Source: Dasypus novemcinctus (Eukaryota > Chordata > Mammalia > Cingulata > Dasypodidae). Taken from it: a stretch of DNA of 64,000 bases. Location of the stretch: NCBI RefSeq assembly GCF_030445035.2, contig NC_080680.1, forward strand, positions 98,647,157-98,711,156. The letters are read 5' to 3'. Position numbers and translations under genes: made by a program. The notes under the pieces are model-generated. The model saw only the letters and a list, made by a program, of their open reading frames with translations. It searched no databases and was not told the origin of the DNA. Numbering within the stretch: the stretch's first letter is position 1; each line of letters begins with the position of its first letter. Shown piece by piece: positions 24,640 to 35,013 of this stretch.

Positions 24640-24815
24640 AGATATTTGCAGATAAAATTATATGATGCTGGGGTTTGTGTGGAAAAAGAGAGGTATAGAG
24701 GAAACAAAAACTGGCCATGAATTGATAATTGCTGAAGCTGGATAATGGGTACATGGGTGTTCATTACCTACTTTTGTATAGGTTTGAATTTTTCTATAAC
24801 AAAAAAGTTTTTTTT
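24640..24815 (+). mobile_element. L1 3' end remnant
   Basis: Landmarks are TTGATAATTGCTGAAGCTGG, GGGTACATGGGTGTTCATTA and TTGAATTTTTCTATAACAAA followed by a poly-T/A-rich run. This is the standard 3' tip of older L1 copies. Confidence 0.55.
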
Positions 24816-24889
24816 TTAACTACAATAATCATTGTAAAAATTGTAAAAATTCCTTCTTTATGGCCATTATTTGAATGTTCAAGACAAAG

Positions 24890-25110
24890 ATGTGTCCTCA
24901 TATCCTTCAGGCCTTCCAACCGGCCTGTCCGAAGAGCATCCACCCCTGATCATGCACTCTCCCCCATTACCTTGCTTTATTTTCTTTGTAGTATGTCTCA
25001 CTTCTTGACATTTTATCACCTATCGGTTTGTGTCTCCCTGACTAGATTACAAGCTCCGTGAAAACAGGGATTTTGTCAGTTACTGTTTGTCTAGGACAGT
25101 GGTTGGCCCA
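24890..25110 (+). mobile_element. L2 3' end remnant
   Basis: CTGACTAGATTACAAGCTCC, GTGAAAACAGGGATTTTGTC and AGTGGTTGGCCCATGGTAGA match the L2 3' end. Confidence 0.6.
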
Positions 25111-25138
25111 TGGTAGATAGATTCTCAAAATATTAATT

Positions 25139-25576
25139 GGAAAATGGATGTGGCTCAAGCAGTTGGGCTCCTGTCTACCATATAGGAGGTCCAGGGTTCA
25201 AAGCCCAGGGCCTCCTGGTGAGGGCAAGCTGGCCCACGCAGAGTGCCTGCCCATGCGGGGGCACGGGAAATGCCACACACAGGAAATGCTCTGCATGGGA
25301 AATGCCACCCTGCACAGGAGTGCCGGCCGACAGGGAGAGCTGACGCAGCAAGATGACACAAAAACAGCCACAGAGGAGAGACAATAAGAAGACTTAGCAG
25401 AACAGGCTGCTGAGGTCGTGCGAGAGAGTGAGCATCTCTCTCCCATTCCAGAAGGTCCCAGGATTGGTTCCGGGAGCCGCCTAATGAGAATACAAGCAGA
25501 CACAGAAGATCATACAGTGAATGGAAGCAGAGAGCAGACAATGGGGGTGGGGGCAGAAATAAATCTTTAAAAAATA
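25139..25576 (+). mobile_element. tRNA-type SINE, variant body
   Basis: Head GATGTGGCTCAAGCAGTTGG, B-box GGTTCAAAGCC and tail AATAAATCTTTAAAA. The flanking repeat TATTAATTG occurs at 25130-25138 and 25577-25585. The middle of the body (CATGCGGGGGCACGGGAAAT, and a GATTGGTTCC section) differs from standard DAS copies. Confidence 0.8.
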
Positions 25577-25585
25577 TATTAATTG

Positions 25586-26692
25586 ATTGACAATTACAGA
25601 AATAATCACTAAATAGATCTTTCAGGAACAAGACAGCAATATAGAAAAAAAAAGCAAAACTCAATATGATATCCTTCTTTTCCTCAAAGTAAAGAAAATA
25701 TAAGAATTTTAGAGAAGATAGCATATTCTGTGAGCTCCCTGATATACTTATGTGTATTTTTGCCTTTTTGTAGGTCTACGTTTTGTTGATATACTACAGT
25801 TGTGGTACACAATGACCACTTCCTGGTCATAAATAACAATTTTACCAGAGGCAACTAAAAAGTGGTTTCCAAAATCAAAACTCCAGGGACCTAAGTAAGT
25901 AGGTTACTAAATAGGTAAGTAGGAACCTAAGTAAGTAGTAAACTGGAATCAATGACTGATAAATCTGATGGTAAAATCACAGACAATTCACCTCACTTTA
26001 TGCAATGTGAACTGAGCACTTAGTATATACAAGGCATTTAAGTGGGAGTGGGATTGGATGAAGAAGACAGAGACACGAGAGAGGCTGAATGGGTATTCAG
26101 GTGAGGTTAAGGTCACCTTTTGTTGGTAATGTTGGGAGATAAGAAAAACCTTCCTATCATAGCCAATTTTGGAGGGAAATGCTCCTCATCTGTACAACAG
26201 GAAGGCAGTCAGACACAAACCTTGCTCTTTACCTCCCATCCCCAATCCAGACATGTGAGATGGATCTTGGAGAGCAGGTAGGATTTTCATAGGTAGAAGT
26301 GGTGACAATATTTTATGAAGATATAACTGCATAGATAAGCAAATGGGGAAATCATGGAACGAAACCATGTGTACTTCTTTGGAACTAGTAGATTTATTAG
26401 AAGAAGCAAACTAAATGATCTTCCTTAGTCATTCCTACAATGAGTTGAGGGCAGGGCAAAAGTATAACCCTGAATTCCAGACCTGTGTTCTTTTCACTAA
26501 ATAGAAAAAAATTGGCTCCAGATTCTCCAGGCCAACAAATGGTTCTTACGTTAATTGTGCTAAGACTTGCATGGTTTTACAAATAAATAAGTAATACAGG
26601 GATCCAGGAATTCAAACCCCAGATTCCTCTCTGGAATGTTTATATAGTTAACCCCAGTTTAGCTTTCAGAGCTCGATTTCAAGTTATTTTCA
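25586..26692. other. Unique intergenic sequence
   Basis: Only an imperfect AAGTAAGTAGG repetition at 25890-25940 stands out. Confidence 0.6.
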
Positions 26693-26702
26693 TGGGAACT
26701 TT

Positions 26703-27136
26703 GTTTTTTTTTGTTGTTGTTTGTTTTTTAAGATTGATTGATTAATTAATTTCTCTCCCCCCAACCACCACCCTGGTTGTCTGTTCTCTGTGTCTATTTG
26801 CTGTGTCTTGTTTCTTTGTCCGCTTCTGTTGTTAGCGGCACGGGAATCTGTGTCTCTTTTTGTTGCATCATCTTGCTGTGTCAGCTCTCCGTGTGGGTGG
26901 CGCCATTCTTAGGCAGGCTGCATTTTCTTTCGCGCTGGGCGGCTCTCCTTACAGGGCGTACTCCTTGCGCGTGGGGCTCCCCTATGCGGGGAACACCCCT
27001 GCGTGGCACGGCACTCTTTGCGCGCATCAGCACTGCGCATGGGCCAGCTCCACACAGGTCAAGGAGGCCCGGGGTTTGAACCACGGACCTCCCATGTCGT
27101 AGACGGATGCCCTAACCACTGGGCCAAGTCCGTTCT
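26703..27136 (-). mobile_element. DAS-type SINE
   Basis: Minus-strand copy with target duplication TGGGAACTTT at 26693-26702 and 27137-27146. The tail carries a long T/GTT-rich run. Confidence 0.88.
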
Positions 27137-27154
27137 TGGGAACTTTCTTTGGAC

Positions 27155-27725
27155 CCTGTTTTAGTTTGCCAAAGAGCTGTCAATGCAAAGTACCAGATAC
27201 ATGTTGGCTTTTATAAAGATTAATTTGGGATAAAATCTTACAGTTTCAAGGCTGTGAAATGTTCAAACAAGGTATCAGGAGAGATGCTTTCTCACCAAAG
27301 TCAGCTGCCATGTGGTGAAGCAAGACGATCGCCAATCTCTACCGAGATCTCTGCCTTCTCCTCCAGAATCTACCATCTCCTGGAGCTCAGCTGAGGGCAA
27401 TAGGCATAGGGCTTGTCTCTTACCAGACCTCCTCTATCAGTCTCAGCTGCTCCACTTTCTTCCCGAGTCAGCTGCAAGCTATCAGGTATTTGGCTCATCT
27501 TCTCCATGGTCCTCTGCTCTTGGAGCCTCTTGGGACTTCTCTTCTTGCAGCTCAGCTGTGGACGAACCTGGAGTCCTTTCTCTCACAAGCAGGATCAGAC
27601 ATGGCGGCTTCCTTTTCCTGTGTCTCTCTCTTTGTGTGTCTTCATTATATCAGACCCAGCAAGAGGGTGGAGACCTAAGCTGCCTTACATCTCACTGACG
27701 TAGTCTGGTCAAAAGTATCTCACAT
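27155..27725. repeat. Unnamed dispersed repeat, copy 2
   Basis: This segment shares the landmarks listed for the copy at 244-690 in the same order and orientation. It follows a DAS-SINE directly. The open frames inside it show no recognisable protein. Confidence 0.4.
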
Positions 27726-27759
27726 CCTCAGGAATATGTTAGTTTTTAAAATAAAACCC

Positions 27760-27935
27760 TGAGCTTTGTACAAGAATTAACTTACCTGATCCTAACCACA
27801 ATGCTATGAGTTAGGTATTATTATGAATTTCCACTTCAGAGATGGGGAAAGCAAAGCACAAAGAGATTAAGTGGTTTGCTCAAAGTCAAACAACTTGTAC
27901 AGAAGCAGAATCAGCTCCTGGCAGTCTGATTCCCC
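27760..27935 (-). mobile_element. MIR SINE remnant, antisense
   Basis: CTATGAGTTAGGTATTATTA, GATGGGGAAAGCAAAGCACA and AGTGGTTTGCTCAAAGTCAA follow the reverse MIR core. Confidence 0.6.
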
Positions 27936-28135
27936 AGCCCGTGCCCTGAAGATCTGTGGAGCAGTGACTTCCCCTGTGTTTGCAGCCCCAGCACTCAGCA
28001 CAGTGCCTGTCAAGAGTGGGTGAAAAGAAATATCTGTCGAACAAATGTCTGGAATTCTAGCGCAGGATTCTATAATAATAGCTGTGTGGACTTGAGCAAG
28101 GCATGTGAGCTCTCTGAATATAATATCTATCTTGA

Positions 28136-28534
28136 GGGAAGCAGACTTGGCCCAATGGATAGGGCATCCGCCTACCACATGGGAGGTCTGCAGTTCAAAC
28201 CCAGGGCCTCCTTGACCTGTGTGGAGCTGGCCCATGCACAGTGCTGATGCGCACAAGGAGTACCCTGACACGCAGGGGTGTCCCCTGCGTAGGGGAGCCC
28301 CACGCACGAGGAGTGTGCCCCGTAAGGAGAGCCACCCAGTGCGAAAGAAAGCGCAGCCTGCCCAAGAATGGCACCGCACACACGGAGAGCTGATACAACA
28401 AGATAACGCAACAAAAAGAAACACAGAATCCTGGTGTTGCTGATAAGGATAGAATCGGTAACAGAAAAACACACAGCGAATGGACACAGATAGCAGACAA
28501 CTTGGGGGGGAAGGGGAGAGAAATTAAAAAAAAA
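28136..28534 (+). mobile_element. DAS-type SINE
   Basis: Full + strand copy flanked by CTATCTTGA at 28127-28135 and 28535-28543. Its end is only 66 bp from the next + strand copy. Confidence 0.88.
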
Positions 28535-28600
28535 CTATCTTGAATATGGTGTTTAGGCTTGTAAAAACTCAAATGAAATCATGGATATGAAAACAACTTG

Positions 28601-28999
28601 GGGTGGTGGACTTGGCCCAGCGGTTAGTGCGTCCGTCTACCACATGGAAGGTCCGCGGTTCAAACCCTGGGCCTCCTTGACCCGTGTGGACTGGCCCAGG
28701 CGCAGTGCTAATGCACACAAGGAGTGCCGTGCCACACAGGGGTGTCCCCCACGTAGGGGAGCCCCACGTGCAAGGAGTGCGCCCCATAAGGATAGCTGCC
28801 TAGCACGAAAGTACAGCCTGCCCAGGAATGGTGCCGCCCACACGGAGAGCTGATACAGCAAGATGACGCAACAAAAAGAAACACAGATTCCCATGACACC
28901 GACAACAGAAGCAGACAAAGAAGACATAGCAAATAGACACAGAGTACAGACAACGGGGGGCAGGGGGGAAGGGGAGAGAAATAATAATAATAAAAAAAG
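28601..28999 (+). mobile_element. DAS-type SINE
   Basis: Full + strand copy flanked by GAAAACAACTTG (28589-28600 and about 28999-29010). The tail is an (ATA)n run. Confidence 0.88.
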
Positions 29000-29010
29000 A
29001 AAACAACTTG

Positions 29011-29859
29011 AATAAAAATGAATATGTAAGTAAACATAAATGGAAAGGATGATATAGTAAATATGCTTTACAAATTATAGTCTTCTAAATACTTTATCTG
29101 AGAGAATCGTAGACTTGAATTAAACTTTCATCAAAGGCCATTTTTAATAAAGGTTAAGATAGAAAGGCTTTTTAAATGGAATTATTTGCTCCCACCAGGC
29201 ACATTATTTGGTAACCATTCTTGCTGGCTTGAGAAACTTGCCAATGATGATAGCTACCTGCCTTTCAGATGGAAGTCCCACACAGATCCTAAATTCTTCC
29301 TTAACTCTTGGAATATGATCAGTTTCATTTCCTTTCAGGTTTAATTTTTACAGATTTATTTATATATCTATGTTTTCAACTAAGGTTCCAAGGAGAATAA
29401 ATACAGACCTGATTATATTATTTGGTTATTGGTTTGCATTTTTTTTAAACACTTATTTTTTCCCTCCTCCTCCCACTCCCCTCTGTTATGACCTATAATC
29501 GTTCGCTCTCTCATGAGAAATTAATGACCTTTCAACTTTGTACCTCTCCCTGAACATCATCTTCTCCTCCTCCAAAAAGTAGTCACCTAGTTACCCTTAC
29601 CCAGCTTGCCCCTCCATCTAATATATCACACCTGCACACCCCATACCCTCCCCAACACACCTCTATCCTGATAGAGCTTGGAAAGTGTCTCAGTCATATC
29701 TATATGCCTGGGTAAGGCATAAGTGTAAAATAGGTCCTCAAAAAAAATGTTGGCTGTGTATTGGAAGATTAAATATTGCTAAGGTGGCAATTCTATTCAA
29801 ACTGAATTAGAGATTCAGCCTTTTTTTTTCTTGCAGAAATGGAAAAGCCAATAAGAGTA
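29011..29859. other. Intergenic sequence
   Basis: C/T-rich 29455-29720 may be an old retroposon end. Nothing is recognised with confidence. Confidence 0.5.
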
Positions 29860-30270
29860 AGAGGCCCTGAATAGCCAAAAATGTCTTTAAAAAGAAGAAC
29901 AAAGTTGGAGGACTCTCACTTCCTAACTTTAAATCATACTACTCAGCTACAGGGGGTGAAAACAGCATGGTACTGGCATGAAGACAGACATATTGACCAA
30001 TGGAACCAAATTGAGAACTCAGAAATAGAACTTCAAATCTATGGTCAAGTGACTTTTGACAAGACTATCAAGTCCACCCACCTAGGCCAGAACATACTAT
30101 TCAATATATGGTGCTTGGAGAACTGCATATCCATTTCCAAAATAAAGAGGACCCTTATCTCACACCTTATACAAAAATTAACTCAAAATGGATCAGGGAC
30201 CTAAATATAAAAGCTACAACCATAAAACTCCTAGAAGAAAATGTAGGGAACCATCTTCAAGATCTTGTGG
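29860..30270 (+). mobile_element. L1 ORF2 fragment
   Basis: The + strand reads LEDSHFLTLNHTTQLQGVKT, HEDRHIDQWNQIEN and [20 protein letters not shown], with one frameshift near 30120. It is the C-terminal region of L1 ORF2p and stops abruptly just before a U6-like sequence. Confidence 0.8.
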
Positions 30271-30272
30271 CA

Positions 30273-30313
30273 GTACTTGCTTCAGCAGCAGTATACTAAA
30301 ATTGGGACAATAA
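30273..30313 (+). pseudogene. U6 snRNA 5' fragment (retropseudogene)
   Basis: GTACTTGCTTCAGCAGCAGT followed by ATACTAAAATTGGGACAATA matches the first 41 bases of U6 snRNA with about five substitutions and one deletion. The 5' base coincides with the true 5' end of U6. The match ends at the point where U6 continues CAGAGAAG. It cannot be a functional snRNA because about 60% is missing. It probably arose by L1-mediated template switching. Confidence 0.75.
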
Positions 30314-30454
30314 ATGTGAGGGTGAGCACAGTGTGTGGGGTGTTGGGTTGGGCTATCCACGGAAATGGGGGGAGGGCTGGAGGAAGGAAAAGGAGTACTC
30401 GGGGATTTGTAGGTCCATGGTTGACTACAATTGTGAATTTTCTTTTGGCAAACA

Positions 30455-30775
30455 TGGCAGGGGAGGGTCAATGGTACAGATGTCAGAGGGGGGAGGGATA
30501 TGTAGGAAACAGTGCACCTGGCATGCTTCTGTGGAATGTGAATGTGTTCATCTTGTCATAGTGTGTTATCTCAGTGGGTGGCGACCCATACCATTAGCAA
30601 GAAAATATTAAAGTCCCTTCCTGGGGAGTCCTGCTTCATTCTCTAATAGAGTGACAAGAATCTCTCGATTACATAGGCAGTGCCTAATAAAAGAAAATAG
30701 ACCAGCATATCAAGTCCTCAATATGAATGCATGGAACAAAGAACCTTATTCTTGAAAAACTGAAACTTAGTGGTT
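30455..30775 (+). repeat. Unnamed repeat A, copy 1
   Basis: It shares a colinear series of landmarks with 31265-31580: GGAATGTGAATGTGTTCAT, GTGTTATCTCAGTGGGTGG, GGGGAGTCCTGCTTCATTCT, CTAATAGAGTGACAAGAATC and GAACCTTATTCTTG. No coding content is recognised. Confidence 0.6.
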
Positions 30776-30779
30776 ACCA

Positions 30780-31140
30780 TAGATTCCAAGGGAAGGGGGT
30801 GAGAAGAATAGGTGGAACAAAGGTCATTTTTAGGGCATTGGAATTATTCTGCATGATTTTGCAATGACAGCTACAGGCTACTACACAATTTGTCAAGACC
30901 TATAAAACTGTATAGTGCGAAGTGTAAATCATAATATAGCTATTGACCATGTTTAGTAGCAAGGTTTCAATATTTGTTCATCAATTGTAACAAATGTACC
31001 ATATTCACGTAAGATGTTATAAATGGGGAAAATGTGAGAGGGGAGGGAGTGGGGCATATGGCAATCCCCTACATTTTTGATGGGACTTTTCTGACATCTA
31101 AAGCTTCTTTGAAAAGGAAGTGAAAAAAATAAGACACTGG
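30780..31140 (+). mobile_element. L1 3' UTR-type sequence
   Basis: Contains GTTCATCAATTGTAACAAAT, GTACCATATTCACG, GGGGAGGGAGTGGGG and CATCTAAAGCTTCTTTGAAA, matching the segment at 50195-50365. It lies between the two copies of repeat A. Confidence 0.5.
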
Positions 31141-31264
31141 GGAAACATATGGAAGAAATTGTAACCATACATGAAAGATAACAGATCTTATGGTGATAAA
31201 AGGCACAAGTCAAGAATATTTTTTTGCTTTGTTTTTGGGGAGGTTTTGGATTACAGACAAGTTA

Positions 31265-31580
31265 CAGCTATGGTACGGGAAGACCACTGGTGCAGAGTGT
31301 CAGTGTGGGGGATGTGTGGGGAAGGATGTACCTGGGGCAAGCCTCTATGGAATTCGAATGTGTTCATGTGGTCATAGGGTGTTATCAGTGGGTGGAGATG
31401 CACACAATAACCAACAAAATATTGAATTCCCATCCCGGGGAGTCCTGCTCCATTCTCTAATAGAGTGGCAAGAATCTTTAGAGTACATGGTAGTGCCTAG
31501 CAAAAGAGGACAGACCAAAATATCAGGCCCTGATATTAATGCTACTTATGAACCTTATTCTTGTAAAATTGAAGCTTAGC
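31265..31580 (+). repeat. Unnamed repeat A, copy 2
   Basis: Second copy of the repeat at 30455-30775 in the same orientation, with about 500 bp between them. Landmarks include GGAATTCGAATGTGTTCAT, GTGTTATCAGTGGGTGG and GGGGAGTCCTGCTCCATTCT. Divergence is visible but modest. Confidence 0.6.
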
Positions 31581-31858
31581 CTAGTAATATATATTAGTTT
31601 TATGACTTTACTGTCTGATAGTTTCCCAGTTAAACCAGCCATCAAAAGGCTATTAAGTGATTAGAAATTAATTGTCCTAGATAACAGGCCTTGGGGCCCT
31701 GAGGCAATAGCTTCCTTGCTAACAAAGGGATTTACATTTTCACAGTTTTTAAGACATTCCAAAGCATTCTAACGCAAACCTGTAAAGAGAAATTCAGTAA
31801 CCAGAAGGTAGGAAGGTAAAAATGTGGGCAAAGGTTAATTATGCAAGCATGTCCTTGT

Positions 31859-32350
31859 TGTAGCAGAGAGAAGTTGGGTGAACGTGGTACTGAAGGCCAG
31901 GATGCGAGAAGCTGAGAAGGAAGATTTGTTAACAGCCAGCCGGGCTCGGCAGACTCCTGTTCTGATTAAACAAACTGAGCCCCAAATGGGATTTTTGGGT
32001 CCCTTTAATACAGAGGAGTAGGCGTGGGGAGTCAAGTGGTGCTTTTATGCAAAAGGACTTTCTTTGTTAGTTTCTTAGAGTTTTAAGTGTTTTATCTGAG
32101 TACCAGATAGGTCTTGAATTAACACATATCCCCCACATTCCTGGTAAGCTTGAATTAACACATTTAGTCTGCATTCTTCCTGAATATCCAAAGCCTGTAG
32201 AGCCTATATCACTTAATTGGCTTTCTGGGAACTAGGCATACTTGGATATAGAATAAGTTTGAATTTATGCACAGGCTATATTATCCTGGCCCGTTATCGT
32301 GGGGAAGGGGAACTCCCATGGCATCCACCTTGGCTCTGCCTGCCTGCAGG
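31859..32350 (-). mobile_element. LTR-like element, copy 1 of a two-copy family
   Basis: Clear similarity, colinear over about 350 bp, links this segment to 61388-61830. Shared landmarks are GCCAGCCGGGCTCGG here and GGCCGGCCGGACTCGG there, then GGGTCCCTTTAATACAGAGG and GGGTTTCTTTTATACAGAG, then TTGAATTA...CCCCCACATT...GGTAAGCTT. Read on the minus strand these give a degenerate TATA box, here TATTAAA. The outer limit near 32350 is estimated from the other copy. Confidence 0.55.
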
Positions 32351-32783
32351 TCCTGCAAAGGCATGGACTCATTGGGAGGGGCAAGCCCCAGGGCTTTCTG
32401 CCATTGCCATGCTACATCTCAGGGGAGAGGGCTGGAGAAAGCAATGGCAGGCAGGCCCGAGGACAAAGACCCCAGCTGCTGAAAGGGCTTGAAAAGAAGC
32501 TTTGCAGGGCCCGGTGCTCTGCTGGGGAACCTCTGTCTGGCAGGGCTGTGATTTGAGCCACTCTCCTATCACCCAGCCATCCTGGGTGGGGTCAGATCTC
32601 ACAAGCCTGGGCACACAGCACGGACGTGGAGAATTCCCGTGCCCCAGCCCCTTCCTCCAGGATTACGTCCTTTGGGGGCTCGTAGGCAAACCCATTCAAA
32701 ATGGAGAACCAAAGGAAGGCATTAAACAAGCTATAGGCCATAGTTTCACTCACCAATAAACTCCTGGACTGGCTCGTCAAATA
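32351..32783 (-). other. GC-rich sequence between two LTR-like elements
   Basis: This stretch lies between the LTR-like element at 32784-33311 and the one at 31859-32350, in the same orientation. It could be retroviral leader or internal remnant. No viral protein similarity was recognised, so the assignment is positional only. Confidence 0.3.
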
Positions 32784-33311
32784 TGTTACCAGATTTTGTC
32801 TAGGATCTTGGCTATGCTGCAGAAATGAATTTCAAGAGCACGTTGGGTGAGTTAGGCCAGTAATTTATTCAGGCAGGGAAGGATGAGAAATGGGAGAAAA
32901 TAACAGATCTGGGGTCCCAGGTAGAGAGGAAGGGGTTAAAAAGTGATAAAGTGGGCTGATTTACAGACTACACTTTCCCATTATAGATTTACTTGCATAG
33001 TAACCCCAATGGGTGAGAAGGCAGCCAGAGTCAGGGTCCAGAGGTGAGAGAGTGAGAGCACTCGTTCTGGCCACACCCCTGGCTTTTTGAACTGTTCATT
33101 ATTCCACCCCTTTGCTAATGGCAGGGGAGGAGTTCCAGCTGTTTGCTGTTTTGATTGCTTACCCCACCCATCAATTCCCCATGAGGGCCCAATGATAAAG
33201 TCCTTTGGGAATAAGGGCTTCTCCTGGCTTCCAGAAAAACCTTTGTTCTGAATGGCAGAATCTTGGGGGTTATTGATGTCCACATGGACTTCTTGCCAGG
33301 TTCCAGATCCA
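32784..33311 (-). mobile_element. ERV-type LTR with adjacent leader-like sequence
   Basis: On the minus strand the segment begins TGGATCTGG at 33311 and ends GGTAACA at 32784, giving the TG...CA ends of an LTR. A TGAATAAATT polyadenylation signal (AATTTATTCA at 32863-32872 on the + strand) lies about 80 bases before the end, as expected for R-U5. Just downstream comes GACGAGCCAGTCC and then a splice-donor-like GGTGAGTG, which resembles a retroviral leader. No gag, pol or env was recognised. It abuts the broken end of the UHMK1 retrocopy. The family was not identified. Confidence 0.5.
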
Positions 33312-33315
33312 TTTA

Positions 33316-34415
33316 TTGATTCCCTATCTTACTAGCTGGCTTCGATACCACTGGTTCATATTTTTGACACTCGTCTTTTACATCTACAACATCTTCATAT
33401 TCTTCTTCATTCTCAAGATAATCATCATCCAGCACATTCAGTAGTCTTAGCACTGGAGTAGGCGGCATCACCAGATCTTTAATGTGAGGGGCAAAAGGAA
33501 TGCTAAAGTATGGGCTGCATAATGCCATTTCAGCAGGAATTCTTCTGCTTGGATCATCATGAAGCATGCTTTTGATAAGGTCTTTTAGGTGATAGGCTGG
33601 ATTGTGGCATTCACCACTGCTTTACGGGCAAATATGTGACCAATAATAGCAGAACTGTTTGCCTTCCATTCCTGAGATCTGACTGTATGTTTCAGTTTCA
33701 TTCCGGAGAAAATTTCCAGTAAAATGATTCCTAGGCTCCACAGATCAACAGCTGAGGATCATTCTGTATCACTCTGCAGGCCAGCCTGGGCCGAGCAATT
33801 TTGCAGTTCTGTTTCTGGAGCCCAATTTCCATCTGTCTGAATATATTTTACAACCTGACTGCCTTCTCTGAAGCTAAGTCCAAAGTCAATGAGTTTAAAA
33901 CATTCATTCCCTGCACTCCATAATATGTTCCGTGGTTTAAGGTCTGCATGGACATGACCCTCATGATGAAGAAAAGGAAGGACCTCCAGCACATCTCTGG
34001 CACAATGCTGTATCAACCACTTGGAACAGCCCTGGTGAATGGAATATAAAAGCAATTCTGACACACTGACATCCAGGAGTTCAAGCAACAGACAGGGAGA
34101 CAGCACATTTGGAGAGAAATGGATTGTAAATACGTCATACAGAGTCATGAAGTTCCTGTGACGCTGCAATTGCTCCCGTGCCACTCTCTTTGCAGAAACC
34201 ATACTCGGCAGCCGAGGCCGCAGCCCAGGTGGTTCCAGGCAGCAAGAACTGCTTGATGGCGGGGCGAAGGGCGAGCTGGGGGTGCCGCAGCAGTGTACCC
34301 GACACACAGAGGCCAAGGAACCACTGCCCAGGTGGCTCTGTACCTGCCGAAGCCACCGGAAGACCTCCAGAAACCCTAGCAGCTCCACGCCCCAAGCGCA
34401 GCCAGACCCTACCAT
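33316..34415 (-). pseudogene. UHMK1: UHMK1 (KIS kinase) processed pseudogene, 3' truncated
   Basis: Reading the minus strand from 34415 gives VGSGCAWGVELLGFLEVFRW, the N-terminus of UHMK1 (KIS), a Ser/Thr kinase with a C-terminal U2AF-homology motif. The kinase domain follows without introns, including the catalytic-loop HADLKPRN and LIDFGLSF. Frames break in the N-lobe (about 34200-34300, where the matching AIKQFLLPGTT stretch is in another frame). A TGA replaces a Cys codon just after LQSDTE near 33757, and a 1-base deletion lies near 33600. The last part (MLHDDPSRRIPAEM, DDDYLENEEEYEDV) is at 33343-33567. Similarity to UHMK1 stops after KYEPVVS, so the whole UHM domain is missing. The lack of introns points to a retrocopy; no poly-A or target duplication was found. 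A minus-strand LTR-like sequence begins at 33311. It cannot encode a working kinase. Confidence 0.9.
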
Positions 34416-34572
34416 CATTGGGGACTGAAGGCACTGACATGGGAGCTGACGTGACATCCCAGGCAGGCCTGCAGACCTGGGGTCACATCCCAGCGCCCCC
34501 ACCTGCTGAGAAACAGCTCAGCAATAGGTTGGCTCAAAGGGAAGGCGACGCAGAATTTAAGAAATAAAGGAG
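34416..34572 (-). pseudogene. UHMK1: Probable UHMK1 retrocopy 5' UTR
   Basis: This GC-richer sequence continues upstream of the pseudogene start codon and is open in the same minus-strand frame to 34502. It ends where the DAS-SINE begins near 34573. By position it is probably the 5' UTR of the retrocopied mRNA; no independent match was made. Confidence 0.4.
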
Positions 34573-34984
34573 GGTGGCGGACTTAGCCCAGTGGTTAGGG
34601 TGTCCATCTATCACATGGGAGGTCTGCGGTTCAGACCCCGGGCCTCCTTGACCCGTGTGCAGCTGGCCCATGTGCAGTGCTGATGCACGCAAGGAGTGCC
34701 CTGCCACGCAGGGGTGTCCCCTGCGTAGGGGAGCCCCACGCGCAAGGAGTGCGCCCCGTAAGGAGAGCCGCCCAGCGCGAAAGAAAGCACAGCCTGCCCG
34801 AGCATGGCGCCGCACACATGGAGAGCTGACACAGCAAGATGACGCAACAAAAAGAAACACAGATTCCAGTGCCGCTGACAACAACAGAAGCAGACAAAGA
34901 AGACACAGCAAAGAGACACAGAGAACAGACAACTGGGGTGGGGGGGAAGGGGAGAGAAATAAATAAATAAATAAAATCTTTAAA
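34573..34984 (+). mobile_element. DAS-type SINE beside the UHMK1 retrocopy
   Basis: Full + strand copy with head GGCGGACTTAGCCCAGTGG and tail ATAAATAAATAAAATCTTT. It separates the UHMK1 pseudogene from an ERVK-like LTR. Its tail expanded into a (GAAA)n run. Confidence 0.9.
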
Positions 34985-35013
34985 AAAAGAAAGAAAGAAA
35001 GAAAGAAAGAAAG
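34985..35013. repeat. (GAAA)n microsatellite
   Basis: About seven GAAA units extend the A-rich tail of the SINE at 34573. Confidence 0.85.

Noticed and set aside
27867-28487. 206-codon minus-strand open frame
   Set aside because: It is mostly a DAS-SINE read in reverse joined to a MIR remnant.
30260-31193. Possible target duplication AGATCTTGTGG / AGATCTTATGG around the U6 chimera
   Set aside because: One mismatch and no A-rich tail before the right copy; repeat A copy 2 lies outside it. Too weak to claim.
33759-34502. 248-codon open frame as a working kinase gene
   Set aside because: Its N-lobe section is out of frame, the next codon is a stop replacing Cys, and the rest of the kinase and the UHM domain are in other frames or missing.
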